Source: Tenggerimyces flavus | GTDB taxonomy: Bacteria > Actinomycetota > Actinomycetes > Propionibacteriales > Actinopolymorphaceae | Length of the DNA stretch: 64,000 nucleotides | Assembly (NCBI RefSeq): GCF_016907715.1 | Contig: NZ_JAFBCM010000001.1 | Coordinates: forward strand, 2,666,001 to 2,730,000 | Direction: 5' to 3' | Shown: positions 45,724 through 54,286 of the stretch, in pieces | How positions within the stretch are numbered: the first letter of the stretch is position 1 | Layout of the letters: each line of letters opens with the position of its first letter | Notes under the pieces: generated by a model | What the model was told of the DNA's origin: nothing | The model's database searches: none | What the model saw: the letters and a program-made list of their open reading frames with translations, nothing else | Program-made: the position numbers and the translations under genes

Positions 45724-45753
45724 TTGACCCGTCCATGTTCTACCGGGTATCCT
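45724..45753 (+). promoter_or_regulatory. promoter of rplM-rpsI-glmM
   Basis: TTGACC (45724-45729) and TATCCT (45748-45753) are spaced 18 nt, a good match to the main sigma factor consensus. The leader to rplM would be about 145 nt and could carry regulation; no known leader fold was identified. Confidence 0.6.
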
Positions 45754-45904
45754 GGGCGGTCGTTGCGCCTGCTGACGCGTGTGCGCGAGGTACCGGCGCG
45801 ACTCTGTACCCACCTCTCGAGCATGGTTTACGTCACGCGTAACGTGGTGTAAGCCGCAAAGCAACTCCCAGAACGACCACGACGACCAGTGAAGGCCCAC
45901 GACT

Positions 45905-46348
45905 GTGCGCACGTATAGCCCCAAGCCCGGCGAGGTGACCCGCGAGTGGCACGTCATCGACGCGACCGATGTCGTCCTCGGGCGGCTCGCGAGCCACGTG
46001 GCGACTCTGCTGCGGGGTAAGCACAAGCCGACGTTCGCACCTCACGTCGACACCGGCGACTTCGTTGTCGTCGTCAACGCCGGCAAGGTTGCGCTGTCTG
46101 GCAACAAGCGCGAGGACAAGCTCTCCCACCGGCACTCCGGCTTCCCGGGTGGACTGACCTCGGTCCCGTTCGGCGAGCTGCTGGACAAGAACCCGCGCCG
46201 CGCCATTGAGCGCGCGGTCTGGGGCATGCTCCCCAAGAACCGACTCGGCCGGAAGATGCTGAAGAAGCTGAAGGTCTACGCGGGCCCCGAACACCCGCAC
46301 AAGGCCCAGCAGCCCCAGACGTTCGAGATCACCCAGATCGCGCAGTGA
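45905..46348 (+). CDS. rplM: 50S ribosomal protein L13
   Basis: L13, an early 50S assembly protein. The 147-residue product starts [20 protein letters not shown] and has the blocks [47 protein letters not shown] and [14 protein letters not shown] 45905 is the family start. Forms an operon with rpsI (25 nt gap). In related bacteria it directly follows truA; here it is 35.6 kb away. Confidence 0.97.
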   Translation: MRTYSPKPGEVTREWHVIDATDVVLGRLASHVATLLRGKHKPTFAPHVDTGDFVVVVNAGKVALSGNKREDKLSHRHSGFPGGLTSVPFGELLDKNPRRAIERAVWGMLPKNRLGRKMLKKLKVYAGPEHPHKAQQPQTFEITQIAQ

Positions 46349-46373
46349 CCGCTGCGCATATGCGAGGAAACCT

Positions 46374-46928
46374 GTGAGCGACACCACAACGGACACTCCG
46401 GCCGCCGCGCCCGACGTCGACACGATCGACGAGGACTTCAGTGGCAACTACACGACGTCCTCCGACGACTCCGGCACCGGCGTCGCCTACAGCTCGGAGA
46501 GCGCTCCGGGTGAGGCCGCCGCGCCGCGACCGGCCGCGATCGGCCCCGCTTCCGCGACGGGCCGCCGCAAGGAGGCCGTCGCGCGGGTCCGTCTGGTGCC
46601 CGGCACCGGCCAGTGGACGATCAACGGTCAGCCGCTCGACAAGTACTTCCCGAACAAGGTTCACCAGCAGCACGTCAACGAGCCGTTCGTGATCCTCGAC
46701 CTCGAGGGCCGCTACGACGTCATCGCGCGCATCCACGGCGGCGGCGTGACCGGCCAGGCCGGCGCGCTGCGGCTCGGCATCGCGCGGTCGCTGAACGAGG
46801 TCGACCACGACACCAACCGGCCCCCGCTCAAGCGCGCCGGCATGCTGACGCGGGACGCGCGGGCCAAGGAACGGCGCAAGGCCGGTCTGAAGAAGGCTCG
46901 TAAGGCTCCTCAGTACTCGAAGCGTTGA
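46374..46928 (+). CDS. rpsI: 30S ribosomal protein S9 with acidic N-terminal extension
   Basis: S9 contacts the P-site tRNA through its C-terminal tail. Residues 60-184 form the S9 domain ([51 protein letters not shown]). About 55 residues rich in Asp, Thr and Ser precede it, as in many actinobacterial S9 proteins. GTG 46374 follows GCGAGGAAAC. Confidence 0.95.
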   Translation: MSDTTTDTPAAAPDVDTIDEDFSGNYTTSSDDSGTGVAYSSESAPGEAAAPRPAAIGPASATGRRKEAVARVRLVPGTGQWTINGQPLDKYFPNKVHQQHVNEPFVILDLEGRYDVIARIHGGGVTGQAGALRLGIARSLNEVDHDTNRPPLKRAGMLTRDARAKERRKAGLKKARKAPQYSKR

Positions 46929-46942
46929 GCGGCCGCTCCACG

Positions 46943-48289
46943 ATGGGGCGACTGTTTGGTACGGACGGTGTACGTGGGCTCGCCAACGGCTTGCTCACGG
47001 CCGAGCTCGCGCTCGACCTGTCCGTTGCTGCCGCGCACGTCCTCGGTGAGGCCGGCGCGTTCGAGGGTCACCGCCCGACCGCTGTGGTCGGGCGCGATCC
47101 CCGCGCGTCGGGTGAGTTCCTCGAGGCCGCGGTCATCGCTGGCCTCGCCAGCGCCGGGGTGGACGTCGTACGGCTCGGCATCCTGCCCACGCCCGCGCTC
47201 GCGCACCTCACCGCGTACCTGAACGCCGACATCGGCGTGATGCTGTCCGCGTCGCACAACCCGATGCCGGACAACGGGATCAAGTTCGTCTCCAAGGGCG
47301 GTCACAAGCTCGACGACGCCATCGAGGACGCGATCGAGGCCCGCCTGCGCGAGCCCTGGCAGCGCCCCACCGGCGCCGGCGTCGGCCGGGTGACCGACGA
47401 CGGCAGCGGGTTCGAGACGTACGTCTCCCACCTGGTCGGCACCGTCCCGCATCGCTTCGACGGCCTCAAGGTCGTCGTCGACTGTGCGAACGGAGCCGCC
47501 TACCGCACCGCTCCGGAGACCTACCGGCGGCTCGGCGCGACGGTCATCGCGCTGTACGCCGAGCCGGACGGCCTCAACATCAACGACAACTGCGGCTCGA
47601 CGCACCTCGACGCCGTCGCTGCGGCAGTCCTCGAGCACGGCGCCGACCTCGGCATCGCCCACGACGGCGACGCCGACCGGTGCCTCGCGGTCGACGCCGA
47701 GGGCAACGTCGTCGACGGCGACCAGCTGCTGGCCGTCCTCGCGGTCGGGCTGCGCGACGCCGGCAGGCTGCGCAACAACCTGGTCGTCGCGACCGTGATG
47801 AGCAACCTCGGCTTCGTCCTCGGCATGCGTGAGCAGGGCATCGACGTCGAGCAGACGAAGGTCGGCGACCGGTACGTGCTCGAGGCCATGAAGGCCGGCG
47901 GGTACGCGCTGGGCGGCGAACAGTCCGGCCACGTGATCCTGCTCGACCACGCCACCACCGGCGACGGCGTACTCACCGCGGCCCACGTGATGTCCCGGAT
48001 GGCCGAGACGGGCCGCTCGCTCGCCGACCTCGCGAGCGTCATGTCCCGCCTGCCGCAGGTCCTGGTCAACGTCAGCGGCGTCGACAAGTCCCGCGCGGAC
48101 ACCGACTCCTCGGTCCGCAAGGCCGTCGAAGCGGCCACCGCCGACCTCGGCGACACCGGCCGCGTGCTGCTGCGCCCCTCCGGCACCGAGCTCCTGGTTC
48201 GCGTGATGGTCGAGGCGCCGACGTTCGAGCAGGCCCACCGGGTGGCGGAGGACCTCGCCCGCACGGTCAAGCAGTCGCTCGCCCTCTGA
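46943..48289 (+). CDS. glmM: phosphoglucosamine mutase
   Basis: Converts glucosamine-6-phosphate to glucosamine-1-phosphate for UDP-GlcNAc and peptidoglycan. The 448-residue protein starts [15 protein letters not shown]; the phospho-serine loop is [15 protein letters not shown], the metal loop DGDADR, the sugar loop GGEQSGH and the phosphate site [15 protein letters not shown] 46943 lies 14 nt after rpsI, giving co-transcription with ribosomal genes. glmS, the previous step, is 6 kb downstream on the other strand. Confidence 0.96.
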   Translation: MGRLFGTDGVRGLANGLLTAELALDLSVAAAHVLGEAGAFEGHRPTAVVGRDPRASGEFLEAAVIAGLASAGVDVVRLGILPTPALAHLTAYLNADIGVMLSASHNPMPDNGIKFVSKGGHKLDDAIEDAIEARLREPWQRPTGAGVGRVTDDGSGFETYVSHLVGTVPHRFDGLKVVVDCANGAAYRTAPETYRRLGATVIALYAEPDGLNINDNCGSTHLDAVAAAVLEHGADLGIAHDGDADRCLAVDAEGNVVDGDQLLAVLAVGLRDAGRLRNNLVVATVMSNLGFVLGMREQGIDVEQTKVGDRYVLEAMKAGGYALGGEQSGHVILLDHATTGDGVLTAAHVMSRMAETGRSLADLASVMSRLPQVLVNVSGVDKSRADTDSSVRKAVEAATADLGDTGRVLLRPSGTELLVRVMVEAPTFEQAHRVAEDLARTVKQSLAL

Positions 48290-48350
48290 CCGAGATCCCG
48301 CCGGGTTAAATCGGGTTTCCCCACCCGTCATGCGGCTAGGCTGCCTGCCC

Positions 48351-49358
48351 ATGACCACCGTACGTAGCGTCGATCCGCATGACGACGCGGCATTCCGGGC
48401 CTGGTACGACGCCCTCGCCGCCGGTATCGAGGCGGATCGCACCGATCCGACCGGCTGGACCTATCCGGAGATCACGGTCGCCTACCGGCATCCGGACCCG
48501 TCCATCCGGCGGACCCCGTTCGCCGCGTACGACGATGACGGAAGGTGTGTGGGCGCGGCGTTCGCCTCCCTTCCGCAGAAGGAGAATCTCCAGCGGGCCA
48601 ACCTCAACGTCGGCGTCCCGCCCGAGCATCGCCGGAAGGGAATCGGGTCCGCGCTGCTCGCCGCGCTCATCGAGCACGGCTTGGCCGACGGCCGGACGAC
48701 CATGCTCGCCGGTGTCGACGTCCCCGTCGACGTCGAGGACTGGCCGGGCGTCGCGTTCGCCACGAAGCACGGCTTCAGCCTTGCCCTCATGGAGGTCCGG
48801 CGACAACAGCCTTTGCCCGCACCGGCCGAACGGCTCGATGCCCTTGCGGCGAAGGCGGACGAGCGCTCCGGCGACTACAAGATCGTGTCGTGGAACGGAG
48901 CCTGTCCGGACGAGTACGCCGAGCAGTACGCGCACCTGAAGGCGCTGCTCGACACCGAGGCGCCGACCGGAGACGTCCACTGGGACGTCCCCGACTGGGA
49001 CGTCCAGCGGCTCCGCGACGAGGAAGAAGTCGCAACCTTGCAAGGCAGAACGCTGTTCAGCACGATCGCGATCGCACCGGACGGAACGGTCGCCGCGCAC
49101 ACGCAGGCAGCGGTGACGAAGCACGACCCGACCCGCGCCTACCAGTGGGACACGCTCGTTCTGGCCGAGCACCGCGGCCACCGGCTCGGGCTCGCGGTGA
49201 AGATCGCGAACGTCCGGGCGCTCCAGACCGCCCACCCCGACGTCACCCGGATGGACACCTGGAACGCCGAGGTGAACGGCCCGATGGTCGCGGTGAACGA
49301 GGAGCTCGGCTACCGCATCGTGGAGTACAGCCACGAGTATCAGCGGAACCTCGCGTAG
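48351..49358 (+). CDS. double-GNAT acetyltransferase, paralogue 1
   Basis: A 335-residue protein with two GNAT-like halves. The first has the acetyl-CoA loop PEHRRKGIGSALLAALIEHG; the second has LVLAEHRGHRLGLAVKIAN followed by NEELGYRI. The substrate is unknown. TAGGCT (48337-48342) lies 8 nt before ATG, consistent with a leaderless mRNA. A paralogue follows after 11 nt. Confidence 0.82.
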   Translation: MTTVRSVDPHDDAAFRAWYDALAAGIEADRTDPTGWTYPEITVAYRHPDPSIRRTPFAAYDDDGRCVGAAFASLPQKENLQRANLNVGVPPEHRRKGIGSALLAALIEHGLADGRTTMLAGVDVPVDVEDWPGVAFATKHGFSLALMEVRRQQPLPAPAERLDALAAKADERSGDYKIVSWNGACPDEYAEQYAHLKALLDTEAPTGDVHWDVPDWDVQRLRDEEEVATLQGRTLFSTIAIAPDGTVAAHTQAAVTKHDPTRAYQWDTLVLAEHRGHRLGLAVKIANVRALQTAHPDVTRMDTWNAEVNGPMVAVNEELGYRIVEYSHEYQRNLA

Positions 49359-49369
49359 GCGGCCTGGCG

Positions 49370-50380
49370 ATGACGACCGTTCGACGTGTCGATCCGCACG
49401 ACGACGCGGCCTTCCGGACCTGGTACGACACGTACACGGTCGGGTTCGAGGCCGGCCGCACCGACCCGGGCGGTTGGACCTCGCCTGAGGCCGCCGCGGT
49501 GTATCGGCACCCGTCGGCGGCGTTCCCGATGGCTCCGTTCGGGGCGTACGACGATGCCGATCGCTGCGTGGGTGGGGCCTGGGCCGGCCTTCCGCAGCGG
49601 GAGAATCTGCAGCGCCTCGAGCTCAACATCTGCGTTCCGCCCGAGCATCGGCGCCAGGGCATCGGCACCGCGCTGCTCGACGCGCTCATCGAGTTCGCCC
49701 GGCAGAACGGCCGGACCAACCTCATCGGCGGACTGCACATCCCGGTCGGCGTCACCGACTGGCCCGGGGTGGGGTTCTTCACCAAGCACGGCTTCACGCA
49801 CGGGATCACCGAGGTACGCCGGCGGCAGCTGCTCCCCGTACCCGATGATCGGCTGGATGCCCTTGCTGCCAAGGCGAAAGAGCGCGCGTCGGACTACCAG
49901 ATCGTGTCCTGGGAGGGTCCGTGCCCCGACGAGTACGCCGAGCAGTACGCGAACCTGAAGGCGTTGCTGGACACTGAAGCGCCCACGGGCGAGATCTCGT
50001 ACGACGTCGCCGAGTGGGACGTCGAACGGCTCCGGGAGGACGAGGCCAACCTCGAACGCCAGGGGCGCACGCTGTACGCCACGGTCGCGATCGCCCCCGA
50101 CGGGACCGTCGTGGCGCACACCCAGGCCGTCGTGACCAAGCACGACCCCAGCCGAGGATCCCAGTGGGACACGCTCGTACTCACCGAGCATCGCGGTCAC
50201 CGGCTGGGCCTCGCGGTGAAGGTCGCGAACCTCCGAGCGCTGCAGACCGCGCACCCGGAGGTCACCCGGATCGACACCTGGAACGCCGAGGAGAACGGCC
50301 CGATGGTCGCGGTGAACGAGGAGCTCGGCTACCGGATCTTCGAGTACAACCAGGGCTGGCAGCGCACGCTCACGCCCTAG
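49370..50380 (+). CDS. double-GNAT acetyltransferase, paralogue 2
   Basis: A 336-residue tandem duplicate of the preceding gene, starting MTTVRRVDPHDDAAFRTWYD against MTTVRSVDPHDDAAFRAWYD. The acetyl-CoA loops are PEHRRQGIGTALLDALIEFA and LVLTEHRGHRLGLAVKVAN. Divergence is greatest around residues 50-75, which may reflect different substrates. The stop overlaps the end of the convergent WYL gene by 4 nt. Confidence 0.82.
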   Translation: MTTVRRVDPHDDAAFRTWYDTYTVGFEAGRTDPGGWTSPEAAAVYRHPSAAFPMAPFGAYDDADRCVGGAWAGLPQRENLQRLELNICVPPEHRRQGIGTALLDALIEFARQNGRTNLIGGLHIPVGVTDWPGVGFFTKHGFTHGITEVRRRQLLPVPDDRLDALAAKAKERASDYQIVSWEGPCPDEYAEQYANLKALLDTEAPTGEISYDVAEWDVERLREDEANLERQGRTLYATVAIAPDGTVVAHTQAVVTKHDPSRGSQWDTLVLTEHRGHRLGLAVKVANLRALQTAHPEVTRIDTWNAEENGPMVAVNEELGYRIFEYNQGWQRTLTP

Positions 50381-51318
50381 CCGTTGACGTCCAGGACTCC
50401 ACGGGCGTAGGCGATCGTCGCCTGACGTAGCTCGTCGGGGGCCTCGACGACGGTCTGGGCGCCGAGCTGGCGGATCACGGTCTGCGCGTTCTCCGCGTCC
50501 TGCAGGTCGAACGTCGCCCGTACCCAGCCGTCGGCGTCGGGCTCGCCGATCGCGCGTTCGCGGGCCCACACCCAGCGGGCGCGGATCAACGCGTCGCCGC
50601 GGAGTCTCAGCTCGACGAGATAGCGGGGATGGCTCGCGGCGAAGCTCCTGCCCGCCTCCTGCCAGTGGCTCGCGAGGTCGAAGCCGGCCTCGCGCGCGAA
50701 CGTCTCCTCGGTGCTCTCGAGCTGGTGGATGCGGGACACGCGGTAGGTCCGCAGCTCGGACCCTCGGCGAGCGACGAGGTACCAGGTGCCCTGGCGGACC
50801 AGCCCGTACGGCTGCAGTCGGACGCTCGTCGGCGAGGTGCCGTACCTGATCCGCACGACGCGATCGTCCCAGATCGCCTTCTGTAGTTGGACAAGTGCGG
50901 GATCCGGTGGCTTGGCCTGGTCTCCCCACGACCCGTCGTTGACGTGGATGCGTTCGCGAGCGTGGTCGATGCGAGCACGGGCGCTGGGTGCGATCGTCTC
51001 GAGCACCTTGAGGATCGGCCCGTCGCCCGGGTCGTCGAGCCCGAGGTCGGCGAGGACGCCGTGGGTGTGGCCGACCACGATCGACAGGGCCTCGCTGGTG
51101 GTGAGGCCGGTCAGGCTGGTGCGGTACGACTCGACGAGCCGCCAACCGCCCGCCCCGCCCCGCGTGGCGTACACGGGGATCCCGGCGCTGCTCAGCGCCT
51201 CCATGTCCCGCTTGACCGTACGCGTGGAGATCTCCAGCTCGCGCGCGAGCTCCGCCGCCGTGACCCGGCCGCGGGTCTGCAGCAGCATCACGATCCGGAG
51301 GAGTCGCTCGGCGCGCAT
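50377..51318 (-). CDS. WYL-domain transcriptional regulator
   Basis: A 313-residue regulator. The N-terminal winged helix is RAERLLRIVMLLQTRGRVTA with ELEISTRTVKRDMEALS; the WYL domain has RLQPYGLVRQGTWYLVARR and the C-terminal WCX-like part follows. ATG 51318 chosen. Divergent from the DinB gene at 51352 with a 33-bp gap, so it probably regulates that gene and itself. Confidence 0.87.
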   Translation of the reverse strand: MRAERLLRIVMLLQTRGRVTAAELARELEISTRTVKRDMEALSSAGIPVYATRGGAGGWRLVESYRTSLTGLTTSEALSIVVGHTHGVLADLGLDDPGDGPILKVLETIAPSARARIDHARERIHVNDGSWGDQAKPPDPALVQLQKAIWDDRVVRIRYGTSPTSVRLQPYGLVRQGTWYLVARRGSELRTYRVSRIHQLESTEETFAREAGFDLASHWQEAGRSFAASHPRYLVELRLRGDALIRARWVWARERAIGEPDADGWVRATFDLQDAENAQTVIRQLGAQTVVEAPDELRQATIAYARGVLDVNG

Positions 51319-51351
51319 GGTCTTGAAAGTAGCGGATGAATAAGACACCAG

Positions 51352-51960
51352 ATGTCTACATCGGCTGAAACCGTAAGGGACATGGACAGAGCCGAAGTGA
51401 CCAAGAGGTTCGAGCAGGACTGGGGCGAGTGGACGGCGACGGTCGGGTCGTTCGACCCGGTGGCGACGCGTACACCTGACGTGTGCGGCACCTGGACCGC
51501 GCACGACGTCGTCAACCACGTGCAGGCCTACGTGCGCTTCCACCTCGTGAACGTCCGCGGCGCCTTCAGCGGCGTGGCGCCGACGCGCGAGGAGATCAAC
51601 GGGGACCGGAAGGACTGGTCGGACGACGACGGAGGCGGGATGGACGTGGACTCGCGGAACGAGTCCATCCGCGTCCGCGGCCTGGAGCTGAGCTGGCAGC
51701 AACTGCTGGACGAGTGCGCCTGGCTCGGTTCGACCACGCTGGAGTTCGTCGACGGCCTGACCGAGGACGAGGTGACCGAGTTGGTCGGCTGGGTGCACTT
51801 CTGGGAGCCTGAGTACGCCAACCATCCGAACCACGTGGAGGGCTTGATGATCCGCCGACTCCGCGACATCCCGGCAGCGTTCGAGGCGATGCCGGCCGGT
51901 CAGCTCGTGCTGCCCGACAAGCACGTCGCCTCGCACCACGCGCAGCTCCGTACCGCGTGA
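51352..51960 (+). CDS. DinB/mycothiol-dependent maleylpyruvate isomerase-like protein
   Basis: A 202-residue four-helix-bundle protein of the DinB superfamily. The early block CGTWTAHDVVNHVQAYVRFH and a later HPNHVEGLMIRRL supply the His residues expected for a metal site. Such proteins in actinobacteria are thiol-dependent isomerases or S-transferases using mycothiol; the substrate is unknown. ATG 51382 is an alternative start. The stop overlaps the next start (GTGA). Confidence 0.75.
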   Translation: MSTSAETVRDMDRAEVTKRFEQDWGEWTATVGSFDPVATRTPDVCGTWTAHDVVNHVQAYVRFHLVNVRGAFSGVAPTREEINGDRKDWSDDDGGGMDVDSRNESIRVRGLELSWQQLLDECAWLGSTTLEFVDGLTEDEVTELVGWVHFWEPEYANHPNHVEGLMIRRLRDIPAAFEAMPAGQLVLPDKHVASHHAQLRTA

Positions 51961-52784
51961 GCGCTCTCCTCGACGCGGCCGCGCGAGCGCCCGATACGCC
52001 GGGCGTGTACTTCATGCTCGGCGTGCGGACCGAGCTGCTGTACGTCGGGAAGGCCGGCCACCTCCGGCGTCGGCTCAAGCAGCACGCCGTCGCGAAGCCT
52101 TCGCCGGAACGGCTGGCAGAGCTGTACGAACGCGTCGCCGAGGTGCGCTGGCGCGAGCTGCCCGACGAGGCCGCCGCGGTCGCGTGGGAGACCGACTTGA
52201 TCACGGCCCTCGCGCCACCGCACAACGCCGGCCCGCTCGGGGTCTGGAACCACATCGTGCTGGCGCCCGGTGTCGCCGACCGGCTGAGCTTCACGCTCCG
52301 GCTCGAGCCGGTCGGCGGCACGGTGTACGGGTGCTTTCCCCATCTGGGCAAGGGAGTCGGGAGTCCGCCTGGCCTCGCGTGCAGTGACGGCTACACGGCG
52401 TTCCTCCGGCTGCTGTGGGCGGCGTCCGAAGACCCGGCGCAACGCGTGCCGGCGAAGCTGACCCGCTCGGCGCCCGTGAGCTTCGAGGTGCCTGTCAACC
52501 CGGACTTGCGCCGGCAGCTGCACAGCTTCCTCAGTGGCACCAGCGACCGGCTGCTCGCGAACCTCCCGATCGGTCACCGCGAGCCGTATCTCCAACCAGG
52601 CTTGAGACGTGACCGCGACGCGGCGCGGGGTTTCTTCGCGTACGGTCCGGTCGCGCTGCGCAAGCTGAGGCTGCGGCACGGCCTGCCCGCGCGGCCGATG
52701 ACACGGGAGACGTTCGCCGCCCTCGTCACCGCCGACGCCCTGGCCGCCATCGGCGAGTTCAGGCCCCCGCCGCGTTTCGAATGA
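51957..52784 (+). CDS. GIY-YIG domain protein
   Basis: A 275-residue protein. Residues 10-85 match the GIY-YIG endonuclease fold of the UvrC N-terminus: TPGVYFMLG, LLYVGKAGHLRRRLKQH and the Glu in WETDLITAL. The remaining 190 residues are not recognised and lack UvrC's other domains. It may act on DNA, but the function is unknown. The stop codon lies inside a family A palindrome, so the last residues come from that element. Confidence 0.75.
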   Translation: MSALLDAAARAPDTPGVYFMLGVRTELLYVGKAGHLRRRLKQHAVAKPSPERLAELYERVAEVRWRELPDEAAAVAWETDLITALAPPHNAGPLGVWNHIVLAPGVADRLSFTLRLEPVGGTVYGCFPHLGKGVGSPPGLACSDGYTAFLRLLWAASEDPAQRVPAKLTRSAPVSFEVPVNPDLRRQLHSFLSGTSDRLLANLPIGHREPYLQPGLRRDRDAARGFFAYGPVALRKLRLRHGLPARPMTRETFAALVTADALAAIGEFRPPPRFE

Positions 52785-52799
52785 AGGGCACCCTCATTC
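52779..52799. repeat. family A element, half copy
   Basis: A single arm with one mismatch (GAATGAAGGGCACCCTCATT) followed by CAATAGG, the start of the linker, but the second arm is missing. It contains the TGA stop of the GIY-YIG gene. Confidence 0.75.
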
Positions 52800-52833
52800 A
52801 ATAGGCCGGCCCATCCACCATGTCCCATCAAAC

Positions 52834-52883
52834 TGTGGGGTTCTGGTCGCGACACGCCAGCGTGTCGCGACCAGAACCCCACA
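52834..52883. terminator. perfect 23-bp hairpin
   Basis: The arm 52834-52856 (TGTGGGGTTCTGGTCGCGAC then ACG) is the exact reverse complement of 52861-52883, with a CCAG loop. It follows the GIY-YIG gene and is followed by CTTTCG. A terminator or a stable RNA structure; no other copy of this length was seen in the window. Confidence 0.6.
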
Positions 52884-52924
52884 CTTTCGCGAAGGGCGGA
52901 GGGTCCCCTCGCTCGAGGAGGTTC

Positions 52925-52975
52925 TTATGAAGGGCACCTTCATTCAATAGGTTTGAATGAAGGTGCCCTTCATTC
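52925..52975. repeat. family A palindromic element, copy 4
   Basis: Arms at 52925-52945 (TTATG in place of GAATG) and 52955-52975 with linker AATAGGTTT, the same orientation as copy 1. It ends 18 nt before the -10-like box TAGCCT of the next gene. Confidence 0.85.
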
Positions 52976-53006
52976 GAAAGCGTCAGGCCGCGCTAGCCTC
53001 GCGGGT

Positions 53007-53468
53007 GTGACGCTAACGCCGCGCTCGGGAGCACGCCCCGCCACCTCCGACGAGGGACCGCATCGCCAGCTCGACCAGCATTCCTCGCCCGAGCTGTGGG
53101 GCCGGCTCGTGCACGCCGCCACGACGCTGCAAGGCGTCGTCGAAGGCCTGAGCGGCGTCTCCGTCCCTTCCTCGCGCGCCCTGCTCCTCGACGACCTGCG
53201 CAACGTCACCGACCCCGCGACCTCGCTCAACCCCGAACCGCCGCTGGAACCCGTTCACCTGCACGGCGTCACCGACACCAGCCTGCACCTGTGCCTGCCG
53301 CGCGAGCGCGCCGCCGAGGTGTGCGCGCTCGGCTGGGGCGAGCCGCACGGGTACGTCGAGCACGACACCGAGATCATGGTCTACGGGCCGCGCGACGACG
53401 CCGAGCTCGCGATCGTCCTGGGCCTGATCGAGGAGAGCCTCGCGTTCGCCCGGAGCGCCCATGCCTGA
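53007..53468 (+). CDS. luciferase-domain (DUF5519-like) protein
   Basis: A 153-residue protein with a C-terminal domain resembling the small 'luciferase' (DUF5519) family: PVHLHGVTDTSLHLCLPRER, AAEVCALGWGEPHGYV and MVYGPRDDAELAIVLGLIEE. The role is unknown. TAGCCT (52994-52999) is 7 nt before GTG 53007, so the mRNA is probably leaderless. It overlaps the glycosylase gene by 8 nt. Confidence 0.75.
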   Translation: MTLTPRSGARPATSDEGPHRQLDQHSSPELWGRLVHAATTLQGVVEGLSGVSVPSSRALLLDDLRNVTDPATSLNPEPPLEPVHLHGVTDTSLHLCLPRERAAEVCALGWGEPHGYVEHDTEIMVYGPRDDAELAIVLGLIEESLAFARSAHA

Positions 53469-54270
53469 GGGCCACACCCTGCATCGGCTCGCGCGCGAGC
53501 ACAAGAAGCTGTTCGTCAGGCGGCCCGTGCGCGTCTCGAGCCCGCAGGGCCGCTTCACCGCCTCCGCCGCGCTGGTCGACGGCCGCGTGCTGCAGCGGGC
53601 GGAGGCGTACGGCAAGCACCTGTTCCACCACTACGGACCGGACGCGATCGTGCACGTCCATCTGGGGCTGATCGGCGAGTTCAGCTCGCTGCCGCTCCCG
53701 GAGCTGCCGCCGGTCGGGCAGGTACGGATGCGGATGGTCGGCGAGACGCACGTCGTCGACCTGCGCGGGGCGATCATCTGCGAGCTGATCACCGCGCCGC
53801 AGCGCAGAGAGCTGCTCGCCAGGCTCGGACCCGACCCGTTGCGCAAGAACGCCGACCCGGACCTGGCGTACGCGCGCATCAAGAAGTCGAAGCTGTCGAT
53901 CGCCGCGCTGCTGATGGAGCAGAAGGTGCTGGCGGGCGTGGGGAACGTCTATCGCGCCGAGATCCTGTTCCGCCACCAGGTGGACCCGATGCTCCCGGGT
54001 CGCCAGGTCGACCGCGCGCTCTGGGACGAGCTGTGGGCCGACCTGGTGACGCTGATGCGCCGGGGCGTACGCGTCGGCCGCATCGACACCGTCCGCCCGG
54101 AGCACCTGCCGCGGGCGATGGGCCGGGCCGCCCGCAAGGACCGCCACGGCGGCGAGGTGTACGTCTACCGCCGCGCGGAGGAGCCGTGCCACGTCTGCGG
54201 CACGGTCGTCTCGAAGACGATCCTCGCCGGCCGCAACCTCTACTGGTGCCCCACCTGCCAGAAGGGCTGA
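53461..54270 (+). CDS. Nei/Fpg family DNA glycosylase-AP lyase
   Basis: A 269-residue base-excision repair enzyme that removes oxidised bases and cuts the abasic site. The N-terminal PEGHTLHRLAREH (Pro nucleophile, Glu) is the Nei2-type start, and the helix-two-turn-helix is LLMEQKVLAGVGNVYRAEIL. The zinc finger has Cys-X2-Cys (CHVCG) and Cys-X2-Cys (CPTC). The PEGH start marks it as Nei-like rather than Fpg (PELP). Confidence 0.9.
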   Translation: MPEGHTLHRLAREHKKLFVRRPVRVSSPQGRFTASAALVDGRVLQRAEAYGKHLFHHYGPDAIVHVHLGLIGEFSSLPLPELPPVGQVRMRMVGETHVVDLRGAIICELITAPQRRELLARLGPDPLRKNADPDLAYARIKKSKLSIAALLMEQKVLAGVGNVYRAEILFRHQVDPMLPGRQVDRALWDELWADLVTLMRRGVRVGRIDTVRPEHLPRAMGRAARKDRHGGEVYVYRRAEEPCHVCGTVVSKTILAGRNLYWCPTCQKG

Positions 54271-54286
54271 CCGGCGGCCGCCGGAC

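Noticed and set aside
10284-45904. Integrated prophage or a biosynthetic gene cluster in the accessory block.
   Set aside because: No phage structural genes, integrase, polyketide or peptide synthetase genes were seen; base composition looks like the host.
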